Source: an uncultured Collinsella sp. (GTDB taxonomy: Bacteria; Actinomycetota; Coriobacteriia; Coriobacteriales; Coriobacteriaceae). From it: a DNA stretch of 64,000 bases. The translations under genes and the position numbers were made by a program. Each line of letters begins with the position of its first letter. The stretch's first letter is position 1. Where the stretch lies: contig CAAERJ010000060.1 in the NCBI GenBank assembly GCA_900758375.1, positions 28,334-92,333 on the forward strand, given 5' to 3'. Below are positions 1 to 9,204 of the stretch, piece by piece. The notes below the pieces were generated by a model. It was not told where the DNA came from, did no database searches, and saw nothing but the letters and a program-made list of their open reading frames with translations.

Positions 1-39
1 GTTGTCCGGGCTGCAGCCCTTCGCGGACATGCTCCTGAC
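1..39 (-). pseudogene. Distal fragment of the interrupted IS3-family transposase
   Basis: Read on the minus strand this fragment encodes V-R-S-M-S-A-K-G-C-S-P-D-N, the segment that follows the second catalytic Asp in IS3-family transposases. It continues, in frame, the reading frame broken at 2333 once the IS21 element and one copy of the 5-bp duplication are removed. The catalytic Glu would lie further left, outside the window. Confidence 0.85.
35..39. repeat. Target-site duplication of the IS21 element, left copy
   Basis: CTGAC is repeated at 2329-2333 directly outside the opposite IS end. Removing the element and one copy restores the IS3 transposase reading frame, which independently confirms the junction. 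Confidence 0.85.
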
Positions 40-144
40 TGTTAGCGTCAATATAATTTTCACCATTTCCACCAACGCATTTTCGCCAATCGCGCCAACG
101 CGGATACACCGGATTCGCCAACGCGGATGTGCCGCTTTCGGCGC

Positions 145-933
145 CTAGGCGCCCTCCTCCTTCCCGTCCTCACCGCCGATGGACACGTCCTTCAGGCGGT
201 ACGACCGGCCCGTTATCTTGATCATCGCGCAGTGGTGGCACAGCCTGTCGGCGACCGCCGAGGCCGTGACGTTGCTGCCGAACACGTCGCCCCACCTGCC
301 GACCGGCACGTTGGTCGTGACGATCGTCGACCGCTTGAGCGCGTAGCGCCTGTTCACCAGCTGGAACAGCAGGTCGGCGCCCTCTTTCCCGATATCGAGG
401 TAGCCCAGCTCGTCTATTATCAGCAGGCTGCAGTGCTCGTAGAACCGCATCCTGCGCGCCAGCGCCTCCTTCGCCGAGGCGTGCTTGAGGTCCTCGACCA
501 GCCTCGAGCAGTCGGCGAAGTACACCTGCTTGCGGGCCATCACCGCCTCGTGGCCTATGGCTATCGACAGGTGGGTCTTGCCGACGCCCGGGCTGCCGAC
601 GAGCACGACGTTGTCGCCGCGGTCGACGAACTCGAGCGTGGCCAGCTGCTCGACCAGCCCGCGGGGCACGCTCGGCTGGAAACCCCAGTCGAAGTCGGCC
701 AGCGTCTTTATGTAGGGGAAGTTGGCCATCCTCGTGCGGCGCTCGTCGTCGGCGCGCCGCTTGAGGGCTATCTGGGCGTCGGTGAGCTCGAGCATGGCGT
801 CGACCAGGCTCTTCCTCCCGTCGGCGACGAGCCTGACGTACTCGGGCACCGACGACGCCATGCCCTCGAGCCCCAGCTCCTCGAGATTGGCCGCCAGGCG
901 GTTGAGCGGGCTGGCCTGCACCGCGGCGCTCAC
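145..933 (-). CDS. istB: IstB, AAA+ ATPase of the IS21 element
   Basis: This encodes a 262-residue IstB-type helper ATPase that works with the IstA transposase in target selection and strand transfer. A Walker A motif GSPGVGKTH sits near residue 105 and a Walker B motif LLIIDELGYL near residue 165. Translation probably starts at a GTG that overlaps the istA stop (GTGA), the usual coupling in IS21 elements. The length matches the family. No frameshift is seen, so the protein is probably functional. Confidence 0.9.
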   Translation of the reverse strand: MSAAVQASPLNRLAANLEELGLEGMASSVPEYVRLVADGRKSLVDAMLELTDAQIALKRRADDERRTRMANFPYIKTLADFDWGFQPSVPRGLVEQLATLEFVDRGDNVVLVGSPGVGKTHLSIAIGHEAVMARKQVYFADCSRLVEDLKHASAKEALARRMRFYEHCSLLIIDELGYLDIGKEGADLLFQLVNRRYALKRSTIVTTNVPVGRWGDVFGSNVTASAVADRLCHHCAMIKITGRSYRLKDVSIGGEDGKEEGA

Positions 934-2168
934 AGCGAGCCCCCTATCGAGTCGAGCAGCCCGAGGTTGGCGGCGGCGGCCGCCTCGATGTCGCCGGCGG
1001 CGTCGCCGAACCAGCGCTTCCCGGCCATGGCCTCGGCGTAGTGCGCCGGGTCGTAGGCCGGCCCGCCCGCCACGTGCGTCGCCACCAGCTCGCCGCCGAC
1101 GTAGCAGTCCATCGCGCCGCCGGGCATGCAGACGATGCGGGCGGGCCTGCCGATGCAGCGCCTGGGCACCGACATGGGCTCGCCGTGCGCGCTGACCAGC
1201 ATCGTGGCCGGCACCCTGGCCACGCGCACCACGTCGCCCATCGCCTCCTCGAGGGCGCGGAGGTTGCCGACGGGCAGCAGCGCGTCCTTCTCCTCCATGA
1301 ACAGCGCGGAGGGCGGCAGCCCCGTGGTCTCGTTGGGCTCGGAGTTGCTGGCGTCCTCGATCCGCGCGATGATCTCGTCGATGTCGTCCCAGCCGTCGAA
1401 GTCGCCCTGGTAGGCCGCGAGCCGCGACAGGAAGCGGTTCGACGACTCGACCTTGCCCTTGGTCTGGGGGCTGCGCGGGCGGCACAGCTTCAGCTCGAAG
1501 CCGGCGGCCTTGGCGAACTCGTATGCGCGCTGGACCTTGAGGCGCCTGCCGCCCTTGACCGTCACCAGGGCGGACATGTTGTCCGTGACCCACTCGCGGG
1601 GCACGCCGCCGAGCCTCGCGATCGTGGCGTACATGCATCTGACCAGGTCGTCGGTCGTCCTGGTCCCCGACCGGATGAATATGTGCCTGCGGGAATGGCC
1701 CAGCGTCGCCGCGAACACGTTGAACTCGAACAGCTCGCCGTCGCGGTTCGCCATCCTGACCGACTCCTTCCAGTCGAACTGCAGCTGCAGCCCGGGCGGC
1801 GTCTCGAAGCGCGGGTGCGGTTCCGGGCCGACGGAGGCCCCGACGGCGATACCGTTCTTGCGCATGAACTGGGTGAAGGCGTTGTAGCCGGCCAGGTTCT
1901 CGCCGGGATACCTGTGCAGCAGCCACTCGTGGATGCCCTTCTTGGTGACCCCCGGCAGCTGCGCCTTGGCGGCCACCTCCTCGATGTGCGCGTCGAAGGA
2001 GCCCGCCCTGTCGGCGCGCCCGTCGCGGGGCCGGCCGCCCTCGGCCCTCCAGTACGCCGCCACGGTGTGCCTGTCCTTGCCGTAGCGCTTCGCTATGTCG
2101 CTGAAGTTGGGCTTTATGCCCGCTTCCCTGTACATGTCCAACTCTCCGATCGGGTTCTTCTCCGCCAC
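930..2168 (-). CDS. istA: IstA, DDE transposase of the IS21 element
   Basis: This encodes a transposase of about 412 residues with an N-terminal helix-turn-helix (DIAKRYGKDRHTVAAYW) and a retroviral-integrase-like core. Candidate catalytic residues are the Asp in QFDWKE, the Asp in VTDNM and the Glu in KGKVESSNRF. A GTG start at 2168 is preferred because GGGAGGA precedes it at good spacing; an ATG seven codons upstream (2189) is possible. It overlaps istB by 4 bp. Length and motifs match an intact IS21 transposase. Confidence 0.88.
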   Translation of the reverse strand: MAEKNPIGELDMYREAGIKPNFSDIAKRYGKDRHTVAAYWRAEGGRPRDGRADRAGSFDAHIEEVAAKAQLPGVTKKGIHEWLLHRYPGENLAGYNAFTQFMRKNGIAVGASVGPEPHPRFETPPGLQLQFDWKESVRMANRDGELFEFNVFAATLGHSRRHIFIRSGTRTTDDLVRCMYATIARLGGVPREWVTDNMSALVTVKGGRRLKVQRAYEFAKAAGFELKLCRPRSPQTKGKVESSNRFLSRLAAYQGDFDGWDDIDEIIARIEDASNSEPNETTGLPPSALFMEEKDALLPVGNLRALEEAMGDVVRVARVPATMLVSAHGEPMSVPRRCIGRPARIVCMPGGAMDCYVGGELVATHVAGGPAYDPAHYAEAMAGKRWFGDAAGDIEAAAAANLGLLDSIGGSL

Positions 2169-2328
2169 GGCCGCTCCTCCCGAAAGCATCGTTCGCTTGT
2201 CGGTCGAAGCGTAAGCCCCGGCGTTGGTGGAAATGGTGAAAATGCGTTGGCGTGATCGGGGAAATTGCGTTGGCGGAATCGGCTAAAGTGCGATGGCGAA
2301 ATTGGTTGTTTTTACAGTAGCGCTAACA

Positions 2329-2333
2329 CTGAC
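2329..2333. repeat. Target-site duplication of the IS21 element, right copy
   Basis: CTGAC lies directly next to the CGCTAACA terminus and matches the copy at 35-39. Confidence 0.85.
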
Positions 2334-3320
2334 CAGCCCGTTCTCCTCGCAGATCCCGATCCACTCCGGCCAGCGGTAGTGGCCGCCCCGGTCCGAGTGG
2401 ATCGTCGTGCGCCCGCCCGCCGGCCTGGCCGCGCAGGCCTTGAGCAGGCTCGAGTTCGCGAGGCGCTTGTCGGGGTGCAGCCCGATCGACCAGGCGACGG
2501 GCATCCCGTCGAAGCAGTCGATGACCGGGCTCAGGTAGACCTTCTCGCCGCCCGGGAGCCTGAACTCGGTGATGTCGGTGAGCCACAGCCGGTTGGGCTC
2601 GTCGGCGCGGAACCTCCTGTTCACGAGGTTCTCCGGCGCCTTGGAGACCTCGCCGGCGTAGGAGCTGTAGCCCCGGGCGCGCCTCTTGTTGTAGACGACC
2701 TCGAGGCCCTCCTCGCGCATCACGCGGGCCACGCGCTTCTCGCTGGCGCGGACGCCCTCGCGGCGCAGGCGCGCCCAGACGGTGCGGTACCCCCAGCACC
2801 CCGAGCCCTCGCGGAAGATGCGCACCACGCGGTCGCGTATGTCGGCGTCGCGGTCGCGCGGCGCGGCGACGCGGGGCCTCCAGTACTCATAGGAGCTCTT
2901 CGATATCCTCAAGAAACCTGTGATCGAGCGGAGGGGCAGGGCGGTCGCCCGCCTCAATCTCTCGCCGAGCTCGCACTTGCTCCTGTTCGAGATCGAAGCC
3001 GGGTCCCACCCTTCCGCTTTTAGGTCGGCCAACACCGCCCTGAGCAGCAGGTTCTCTATCTGGTCCTCGTTGAGCCCGGCGAGCGGGCCGGTCGCGGGCG
3101 GGGCGTAGATCGACTTGTCGGGGCCCAAGCTGGCCTCCTTCCGTGGCGGTTTCCTCGCACCGATTCTACAGCGCGCCCCGGTGTAGCTGTGCGGGAGGTG
3201 CCCCGTCGCCCACTTCTTGGCCGCGCCCACCGTGACCCCCGCGAACTTCGCGGCGGCGGTCGGCCCCATGCCGTCCTCCGTCGCCAGGAGGAAGAGCTCG
3301 ACCTTCTCCCTGCTGTACAT
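2329..3320 (-). pseudogene. IS3-family transposase, interrupted by the IS21 element
   Basis: This is the N-terminal two thirds of a single-ORF IS3-family transposase. The start is the ATG at 3320, preceded by GGAGG. An N-terminal HTH region is followed by an HTH_21-like segment (SSYEYWRPRVAAPRDRDA) and the integrase core with Asp in WLTDITEF and Asp in IHSDRGG. The frame is broken after ENGLV, where the IS21 terminus begins; the tail is at 1-39. The third catalytic residue is cut off from the rest, so the protein should be inactive. The outer IS terminus probably lies near 3390-3405 but cannot be fixed without the other end. Confidence 0.88.
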
Positions 3321-3432
3321 GCGAACCTCCAGTCCGGACCGCTTCACGGTCCAACTTTCTGTCCGCACCCCCGAATTAGGCAAATTTAGACCGTATTTCA
3401 CCGCAACTCATAGTGGGATGGTGGTTGGCAAT

Positions 3433-4146
3433 CTAGCCTTGGGTGACCAATCGGTAACCGATGCCCACATGCGTTTGGATATAGCGCGGGTGCGCGGGGT
3501 CGGACTCGATCTTCTTGCGCAGCGTGCCCATAAAGACACGCAGGCTCGCCAGGTCGCTCTTAGTTGCCGTACCCCAAATCTCGTGCAGGATAAACTGGTG
3601 CGTCAGCACCTTGTCGGCGTTATGCGCCAGCAGGCACAGGAGCTTGTACTCGATCGGCGTCAGATGCAGCTCCTCGCCATCCATCGTGGCGATGCCGGCA
3701 TCAAAATCGATATGCAGCTCACCGGCATCGAACGAGCCCTCGGAGACAACGCCGCCCGTTTGCGCATACGAAAGGCGCCTGAGCGTCGTGCGAATGCGCG
3801 CGAGCAGCTCCTCGACCGAAAACGGCTTGGTCAGGTAGTCGTCGGCGCCGGCATCGAGCGCGCGAATCTTGTCCGCATCCTCGCTGCGCGCCGAAACCAC
3901 AATAATCGGCATGCCCGACCATGCGCGCACCGACTCCACCACCTTGACGCCGTCCATATCGGGCAGGCCCAGATCGAGCAGCACAATGCTCGGTGCCTGC
4001 GACGAGGCGGCGGCGATGGCGGCATGGGCGGTCTCCACGGCCATATGGCGCAAGCCGTGCGCCTCGAGCGCAGCAACGATAAGGTTGCGAACAGCTGGGT
4101 CGTCCTCAACGACCAAGATGAGCGGTTTTACGGCAGAGTTCGACAC
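3433..4146 (-). CDS. kdpE: KdpE-type OmpR-family response regulator
   Basis: This is a 237-residue regulator with an N-terminal receiver domain (acidic pair ED at residues 14-15, phospho-acceptor Asp58 in LLDLGLPDMDG, conserved Lys in LTKPF) and a C-terminal OmpR winged helix. It starts at a GTG with GGAG eight bases upstream, 4 bp after the histidine kinase stop, so the pair is co-transcribed. Sequence character and the KdpD-like partner suggest KdpE. No kdpFABC pump genes are nearby; kup follows upstream on the same strand, so potassium control is the best guess. The IS3 fragment ends within about 35 bp of its stop. Confidence 0.85.
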   Translation of the reverse strand: MSNSAVKPLILVVEDDPAVRNLIVAALEAHGLRHMAVETAHAAIAAASSQAPSIVLLDLGLPDMDGVKVVESVRAWSGMPIIVVSARSEDADKIRALDAGADDYLTKPFSVEELLARIRTTLRRLSYAQTGGVVSEGSFDAGELHIDFDAGIATMDGEELHLTPIEYKLLCLLAHNADKVLTHQFILHEIWGTATKSDLASLRVFMGTLRKKIESDPAHPRYIQTHVGIGYRLVTQG

Positions 4147-4150
4147 AGTG

Positions 4151-5776
4151 CTACTCCTTATCAAACGAAACGTCGGCGGCGGGAAGCTCAATCGTAAAGA
4201 CCGAACCGTGCGGGTCTGCCGCGACAACCTCTATGCTACCGCCATGCGCCAACGCAATGGAACGGCAGAGTGAAAGACCCAGGCCCACGCTGCGGTGGCT
4301 GTCGGCCAGACCATGGTTGGCGGTATAGAACGACTCAAAGATCCGCTCGCGGTCCTCGGGTGCGATGCCCGGACCATCATCGGCCACCGAGCACGCCACG
4401 CGTCCATCGTCGACGCTAATCGAAATCACGATATGCGAGCCTGCGGGCGTATAGGCGATGGCGTTGTTCACCAGATTCACCACGAGCTGCACCATCAGGC
4501 GCGCATCGACGTTGACGAGCGCCGGCTCATCGCACGCCACCACCTTAAGGTCGTGCTCGCGCACGGCCGGATTTACGTGGCGCAGTGCCTCCTCGACGAT
4601 ATCATCCATGAGCTCGAGCGTAGTCGACAGATGCATGCCCCCGCCCTCGAGCTTGGTGATGGCGAGCAGGTTCTCGACGGTAGCGTTGAGCCATTGCGCA
4701 TCCGAGCGAATGGACAGGAGCAGGCCGCGGCGCGTCTGGCTATCGAGCACGGCCGTGCCGGTCGAACCCTGGTCGAGCAGCACGTCGGCATTGCCCGAAA
4801 TACTGGTGAGTGGCGTGCGCAGGTCGTGCGAGATGGAGCGCAGCAGGTTGGCGCGCAGCTGCTCGTTTTTGGCGAGCACCGCCGCCTCCTCGCGGGCCTC
4901 CATGGCGCGGGCGCGATCGAGTGCCAGCTCGCCTTCGCTCACGATGGCATCGGCAAGTGTCCGCTCCTCGTGCGTCAGCACGTCGGGCTCGGCAACGATA
5001 GCCAGCACGCCCACCACCGAGGCGGGGTCGCCCGAGCGCACGAAGCCGTCACCTGTGCGGACCGTCAGGTAGATGCCATAAAACGCCGAGCCGCCAAACG
5101 TGGCGTCGAGCGGCGTCCCCACATAGGCGGACGCCGAGAGCCGCGGCGGCATCTGCGGCGCCAGCTCGTGCACCGGCGCGGCATCGCCCACGGCCGTGTA
5201 CGTCGCACGCGGCAGCAGGTCATCATCGTCGGCGTCGGCGCTGTACCATACGACCGGACAGCCCGAAAGACGCGCCAGCTGCGTTGCCATGGCATGCACA
5301 ATCTGCTGCTGATCGGCACACCGCTGCAGCATGCGGTTGGTCTCGAGCACCATATGCGTGCGGCGGTCGCTAGCGGCAGCCTGTGCCAAGGCGCGGCGCA
5401 GGGCCAACGCAATCGAGCTTGACACAAGCGAGACCACGAACATGATGAAGAACATGCCGGGATAGACGCGGTCGATAAGCGACAGCGAATAGCGCGGGTC
5501 GACAAACAAGAAGTTGTAGAGCGCCACGGCGGCAGCCGAGCTCAACAGGCAATACAGGCGGCTCCAGGTGAAAAAGGCACACAGCTGCACGGCAAGCACA
5601 TAGACGATCATGATGCTCGGCGCGAGACCCGGATGGTCGAGCAGCGCGCCCACAATCGTCGCTGCGACCAGCAGCCCCGCCGATACGCAGGCGTCATACA
5701 GAGTAGTGCGGCGCGTCAGCGTTGTGCGCCGCCACCAAAAGTTATCGGCAATATCGCCGTCCGTACGGACGTCCAT
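4151..5776 (-). CDS. kdpD: KdpD-like sensor histidine kinase lacking the N-terminal KdpD/Usp domains
   Basis: This 541-residue membrane kinase has DUF4118-type transmembrane helices in roughly residues 25-130, a GAF-like segment in about 150-280, an HisKA domain with H-box SISHDLRTPLTSI, and a HATPase domain with N-box LVNNAIAYTP and G-boxes DDGPGIAPED and GLGLSL. Enterobacterial KdpD is about 890 residues; the KdpD sensor and universal-stress domains that normally precede the membrane region are absent. The ORF starts cleanly with a GGGG ribosome site, so it looks naturally short rather than broken. It is translationally close to kdpE downstream. Confidence 0.82.
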   Translation of the reverse strand: MDVRTDGDIADNFWWRRTTLTRRTTLYDACVSAGLLVAATIVGALLDHPGLAPSIMIVYVLAVQLCAFFTWSRLYCLLSSAAAVALYNFLFVDPRYSLSLIDRVYPGMFFIMFVVSLVSSSIALALRRALAQAAASDRRTHMVLETNRMLQRCADQQQIVHAMATQLARLSGCPVVWYSADADDDDLLPRATYTAVGDAAPVHELAPQMPPRLSASAYVGTPLDATFGGSAFYGIYLTVRTGDGFVRSGDPASVVGVLAIVAEPDVLTHEERTLADAIVSEGELALDRARAMEAREEAAVLAKNEQLRANLLRSISHDLRTPLTSISGNADVLLDQGSTGTAVLDSQTRRGLLLSIRSDAQWLNATVENLLAITKLEGGGMHLSTTLELMDDIVEEALRHVNPAVREHDLKVVACDEPALVNVDARLMVQLVVNLVNNAIAYTPAGSHIVISISVDDGRVACSVADDGPGIAPEDRERIFESFYTANHGLADSHRSVGLGLSLCRSIALAHGGSIEVVAADPHGSVFTIELPAADVSFDKE

Positions 5777-5803
5777 CAGCGCCCCGCCCCTCTCTCAAAA
5801 ACA

Positions 5804-5844
5804 AAAACCACCACAAAGGGGACAGGCACCTTTGTGGTGGTTTT
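5804..5844. repeat. Short GGGACAG-core palindrome
   Basis: This is an inverted repeat whose arms read CCACCACAAAG and CTTTGTGGTGG around GGGACAGGCAC. It lies in the gap upstream of kdpD. A near-identical core occurs at 45407-45442, and related palindromes occur at other intergenic sites in the window. It may be a REP-like element. Confidence 0.8.
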
Positions 5845-5889
5845 CCCTTGCGGTGGTTCCAAGTGTATAACCTTTGCGGTCTGCGGTCG

Positions 5890-6084
5890 TTAGACAAACA
5901 GCACGTGCGCGAGCAGTGCGCACACGCACGCCGCGACAAACACCAGTGCCACGACCGAAATCACGCGATCAGCCATGTCCATGTTGGTCCGATTCGTAAA
6001 GAACCGATCTTCGGCGGCGTCGACGCGCGCCTCACGCACCATTTCGACCACCGCCTCACGGCCATCGAGCGCCTTTGTAGCCAT
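5890..6084 (-). CDS. Small single-pass membrane protein of unknown function
   Basis: This encodes a 64-residue protein starting MATKALDGREA. A GGAGG site lies five bases before the chosen ATG, so this start is preferred over one ten codons upstream. The first 40 residues are charged; the C-terminal segment (VISVVALVFVAACVCALLA) is a clear transmembrane helix. It lies between kup and kdpD on the same strand, with gaps of about 60 and 65 bp. I do not recognise the family. A role beside the potassium transporter is only suggested by position. Confidence 0.6.
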   Translation of the reverse strand: MATKALDGREAVVEMVREARVDAAEDRFFTNRTNMDMADRVISVVALVFVAACVCALLAHVLFV

Positions 6085-6145
6085 GTTTACCTCCCCGGCC
6101 TCATGCTTATCCATCGAAAACCAGCTCCATGCAGCCTGTCGGCGT

Positions 6146-8173
6146 CTACGGACGCTCGTTGGGGGCCAGGCGCTGCATCTTGTTCACAGCCTTGAACTTG
6201 GTGAACAGCGGCACATACTCAAAGCTCACGTTGGAGTTCTCCAGGCCATACCAGCGCGCCGGCGTACCGGCAAAGCGGCGGATGATGTACTTGAGCGTGA
6301 TGGCCGTACGCTCACTCGGCTCCACGTCACTCTCGGGCGCAAGGAGCTTGCGGATCATGACGAACTTGAACGTGCCGATGTTGCCCGGATCCTTGTAGAC
6401 CGAGTAGTCGTGCATCTGCGGCGGCAGCTCGCCCGTTGCGGCCAGATCCTGAACAACCTGGCGCAGGTAGGCGTTCACGCGCTGGTTAACCTTGTAGCCC
6501 AGGTACAGATGCACGCGGAAAACATAGTCGGTGCCAAACGTCTCGACCGAATAGGCAAAGGTGTGCGGTTCGTCCATGGTCTCGACATTCACAAACCACC
6601 AGGCGCGGGCACGCTTGGGATGCTTGTCCAGAATCGAGTAGACGATGTCGCGGTCGATGTAGTCGGTATGGGTGTCCTTGGTCAGATACACGATGTTGTC
6701 ACTCAGGCGCTCGTAACGGTCGTCGTCGCGCAGGCGCTTGAGCTGTGGCAGATAGCTGCGCAGCGGCAGCAGCGTAAACTGACGCTGCTCGACCGCCGTG
6801 CCGTTGTACCAGCACACCATAACGCCCATGATGAGTGCAGCCATAAGGATGGTGAAGTAGCCGCCGTGGAAGAACTTGGTGAGCGAACTCACAAAGAAGA
6901 AGCCCTCGAGCATAAGGAAGAACGCAACGAAGATATACGGGGCGACCTTAAGGCCGCGATCAACATGCAAGTAGAAGAAGAGCAGCAGCGTCGTGCACAT
7001 CATGGTCAGGGTAATCGCCAAGCCGTAGGCGGCCTCCATGTGCGCCGAGCTCTGGAACAACAGCACCACGACGACGCAGCCCACAAGCATGACGTTGTTG
7101 ACCATGGGAATATAGAGCTGGCCCTTGGTCTCGGCAGGATAGAAGACCTGCATGTGCGGCATGAGGTCCAGGCGGCTGGCCTCGGACACCAGCGAGAATG
7201 CGCCGGTGATGAGCGCCTGCGAGGCAATGATGGCCGCGACGGTGGAAAGGCCGACGGCAAACGGGCGCAGGCCCGGGGCGAGCATCTGGTAGAACGGGTT
7301 GAGGTCGGCAATGCCCATGAGCTCGGGGTTGGCAGCGTTGTTCATAAGCCAAGCGCCCTGGCCCATATAGGACAGCAGCAGGCAGCACTTAACGAACGGC
7401 CAGGTAGCGTAGATGTTGCCGCGGCCGACGTGGCCCATGTCGGAGTAGAGCGCCTCGGCACCGGTGGTGGCGAGGAAGCAGCTGCCCAGAATCATGATGC
7501 CCGCGTGGTTGTTGGGGCTCAACAAAAAGGCGATGCCGCGCACCGGGTTGAGGCACAGCAGCACGGCGGGGTGCTGGAAGACAAAGAACAGACCCGTGCC
7601 GCCCAGGAACAGGAACCACAGCGTCATGATGGGGCCAAAGGCGTGACCGATCTTGGCCGTGCCGATGCGCTGCACCAAGAAGAGCGCGATGATGATGGCG
7701 AGCGTAATGGCGACGACGCGGCCCTGATCATCACCGAGCACGGCATGGACCGCCGGGATGGTGCGCAGGCCCTCGATGGCCGTGGTAACGGTAACGGCGG
7801 GCGTGAGGATGCCGTCGGCGAGCAGCGCGGCGCCACCCAGCATGGCGGGGATGATAAGCCACTTGCCACAGCGCTTGACCAGGCTGTACAGGGCAAAGAT
7901 GCCGCCCTCACCATGGTTATCGGCGCGCAGCGAGATGAGCACATACTTGATGGTGGTCAGCAGCGTGACCGTCCACACGACAAGGGAGAGCGCGCCGAGC
8001 ACGAACTCCTCCGTCACGCTTCCGATGCCGCCGTTGCCGGCAACGAGCGCCTTGGTTACATACATAGGGCTGGTGCCGATATCGCCGTACACCACGCCCA
8101 GCGTGACGAGCATCGCCGAGATGCTCACAGGAATCGCAGCGTGCGAGGCTGCCTCCTTGGCCTTTTGTTCCAT
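6146..8173 (-). CDS. kup: Kup-family potassium:proton symporter
   Basis: This is a 675-residue potassium uptake protein of the KUP/HAK family. The N-terminal signature VVYGDIGTSPMYV is followed by about twelve hydrophobic segments and a soluble C-terminal domain of about 180 residues. The start is the ATG at 8173, with GGAGG ten bases upstream. It is followed on the same strand by a small membrane protein and the KdpD/KdpE-like pair, which may control it. The length is normal for the family. Confidence 0.92.
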   Translation of the reverse strand: MEQKAKEAASHAAIPVSISAMLVTLGVVYGDIGTSPMYVTKALVAGNGGIGSVTEEFVLGALSLVVWTVTLLTTIKYVLISLRADNHGEGGIFALYSLVKRCGKWLIIPAMLGGAALLADGILTPAVTVTTAIEGLRTIPAVHAVLGDDQGRVVAITLAIIIALFLVQRIGTAKIGHAFGPIMTLWFLFLGGTGLFFVFQHPAVLLCLNPVRGIAFLLSPNNHAGIMILGSCFLATTGAEALYSDMGHVGRGNIYATWPFVKCCLLLSYMGQGAWLMNNAANPELMGIADLNPFYQMLAPGLRPFAVGLSTVAAIIASQALITGAFSLVSEASRLDLMPHMQVFYPAETKGQLYIPMVNNVMLVGCVVVVLLFQSSAHMEAAYGLAITLTMMCTTLLLFFYLHVDRGLKVAPYIFVAFFLMLEGFFFVSSLTKFFHGGYFTILMAALIMGVMVCWYNGTAVEQRQFTLLPLRSYLPQLKRLRDDDRYERLSDNIVYLTKDTHTDYIDRDIVYSILDKHPKRARAWWFVNVETMDEPHTFAYSVETFGTDYVFRVHLYLGYKVNQRVNAYLRQVVQDLAATGELPPQMHDYSVYKDPGNIGTFKFVMIRKLLAPESDVEPSERTAITLKYIIRRFAGTPARWYGLENSNVSFEYVPLFTKFKAVNKMQRLAPNERP

Positions 8174-8296
8174 AAGCCGGTTTCCTCCCAACTTTAATGT
8201 TCGAAGGAATTATAGGTAATCGGCCCATGTTTTAATGCACTGTTTTCCCAGCTAGATAAAGATTTATACAGTCTTTAGGCTACCGCGGCGATATGG

Positions 8297-8329
8297 AATG
8301 TAACAAAGGGACTGCCCCCTTGTCACATT
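8297..8329. repeat. Short palindrome of the GGGACAG-related family
   Basis: The arms AATGTAACAAAGGG and CCCTTGTCACATT surround a short loop. It sits 2 bp from the stop of the nitroreductase gene and could fold in the 3' end of its transcript. The arms resemble those of the palindrome at 33424-33454. Confidence 0.75.
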
Positions 8330-8331
8330 CG

Positions 8332-9204
8332 TCATTTTCCGAGCCAGTTTTTGAACCACCACTCCATGGAGCGACTCATCTCGGCCATAAAGGGACTGGT
8401 GTGTTTGCGGGTGTAGATATCCACCACGCGCTCGCCCACCTCGCGGGCATGCGGGCGAAACATCGCATCCATCTCGGCCACCTGTGCATCCATAGTCGCG
8501 TCGTCCGCACGGCGGTAGCGCTCCTCGTGCACCAGGTTCACCACGGGGTGCGCGATTGCCGGACGCTCCTTACGGGGCGTGCCGATGATGAGCATCGATA
8601 GCGGCATGGTATAGGGCGGCAGATCGAGCAGCTCGGCAACTTCCTCGGCATTCTCGACGATATCACCGATGTAGCAGCTCCCCAGCCCCAGGGCCTCGGC
8701 GGCAACCACGGCGTTTTGCGCGGCGATCACGGCGTCCTGGGCCGCGATGGCAAAGTCGCCCAAACCCGGCGCGCGGCGGGGCGCCTTACCCGTACGCTCG
8801 ACAAACTCGGGCTCAAAGCAGCCCACGTGCTCAAACAGATCGATCCACTTGGCATAATCGACCACAAATATTAGTGCCCAGGGCGCCTTGGCGATCATGG
8901 GCTGGTGGTCGCACAGGTCGACCAGGCGATCGAGCGTAGCCTGCTCGCGGATGCTCACGATGGAATACATCATCATGGCGCCTGCCGACGGCGCACGGCT
9001 CGCCGCATGCAAAATCGCCGCCCGCTGCTCGTCGGTCACCGCCACGGGACGGTCGTCGTCATCGCGCGCAAAGGCACGCGTGGAGGAACGGTGCTCCAAC
9101 GTGTCCAGCACCGCATTGCCCGTAGTCTCGACCGGATAGCCGTACGTATCCACGACCGCAGCTCCGTCATCGCCCATGTCCGCCTTGCAAACCTGCTCGC
9201 TCAT
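8332..9204 (-). CDS. Nitroreductase-family flavoprotein
   Basis: This is a 290-residue protein with the nitroreductase fold signature: HRSSTRAFARD near the N-terminus (FMN phosphate contact), SRAPSAGAMMMYS, and the EALGLGSCYIGD segment. These enzymes use FMN and NAD(P)H to reduce nitro groups, quinones or related substrates. A C-terminal extension of about 60 residues is present. It stands alone between kup and the LTA-synthase-like gene. The substrate cannot be deduced. Confidence 0.85.
   Translation of the reverse strand: MSEQVCKADMGDDGAAVVDTYGYPVETTGNAVLDTLEHRSSTRAFARDDDDRPVAVTDEQRAAILHAASRAPSAGAMMMYSIVSIREQATLDRLVDLCDHQPMIAKAPWALIFVVDYAKWIDLFEHVGCFEPEFVERTGKAPRRAPGLGDFAIAAQDAVIAAQNAVVAAEALGLGSCYIGDIVENAEEVAELLDLPPYTMPLSMLIIGTPRKERPAIAHPVVNLVHEERYRRADDATMDAQVAEMDAMFRPHAREVGERVVDIYTRKHTSPFMAEMSRSMEWWFKNWLGK

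Larger units (their letters stand above)
40..2328 (-). mobile_element. Complete IS21-family insertion sequence
   Basis: The element is 2289 bp and carries istA and istB in the usual order with overlapping ends. It begins with TGTTAGCG at 40-47 and ends with the complementary CGCTAACA at 2321-2328. Multiple subterminal copies of a CGCCAACGC-type motif lie inside both ends, as is typical of IS21 relatives. It is flanked by a perfect 5-bp direct repeat, CTGAC at 35-39 and 2329-2333, read as the target-site duplication. Both genes look intact, so the element may be active. Confidence 0.9.

Noticed and set aside
5975..8197. Long plus-strand ORF of 740 codons opposite kup
   Set aside because: It is the antisense shadow of kup: His/Arg/Gly-rich, without a recognisable domain, while the minus frame encodes a full Kup protein.
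8174..8296. c-di-AMP (ydaO-type) riboswitch before kup
   Set aside because: The upstream gap is short, holds no conserved ydaO motifs, and is largely an AT-rich promoter plus the short palindrome at its far end.
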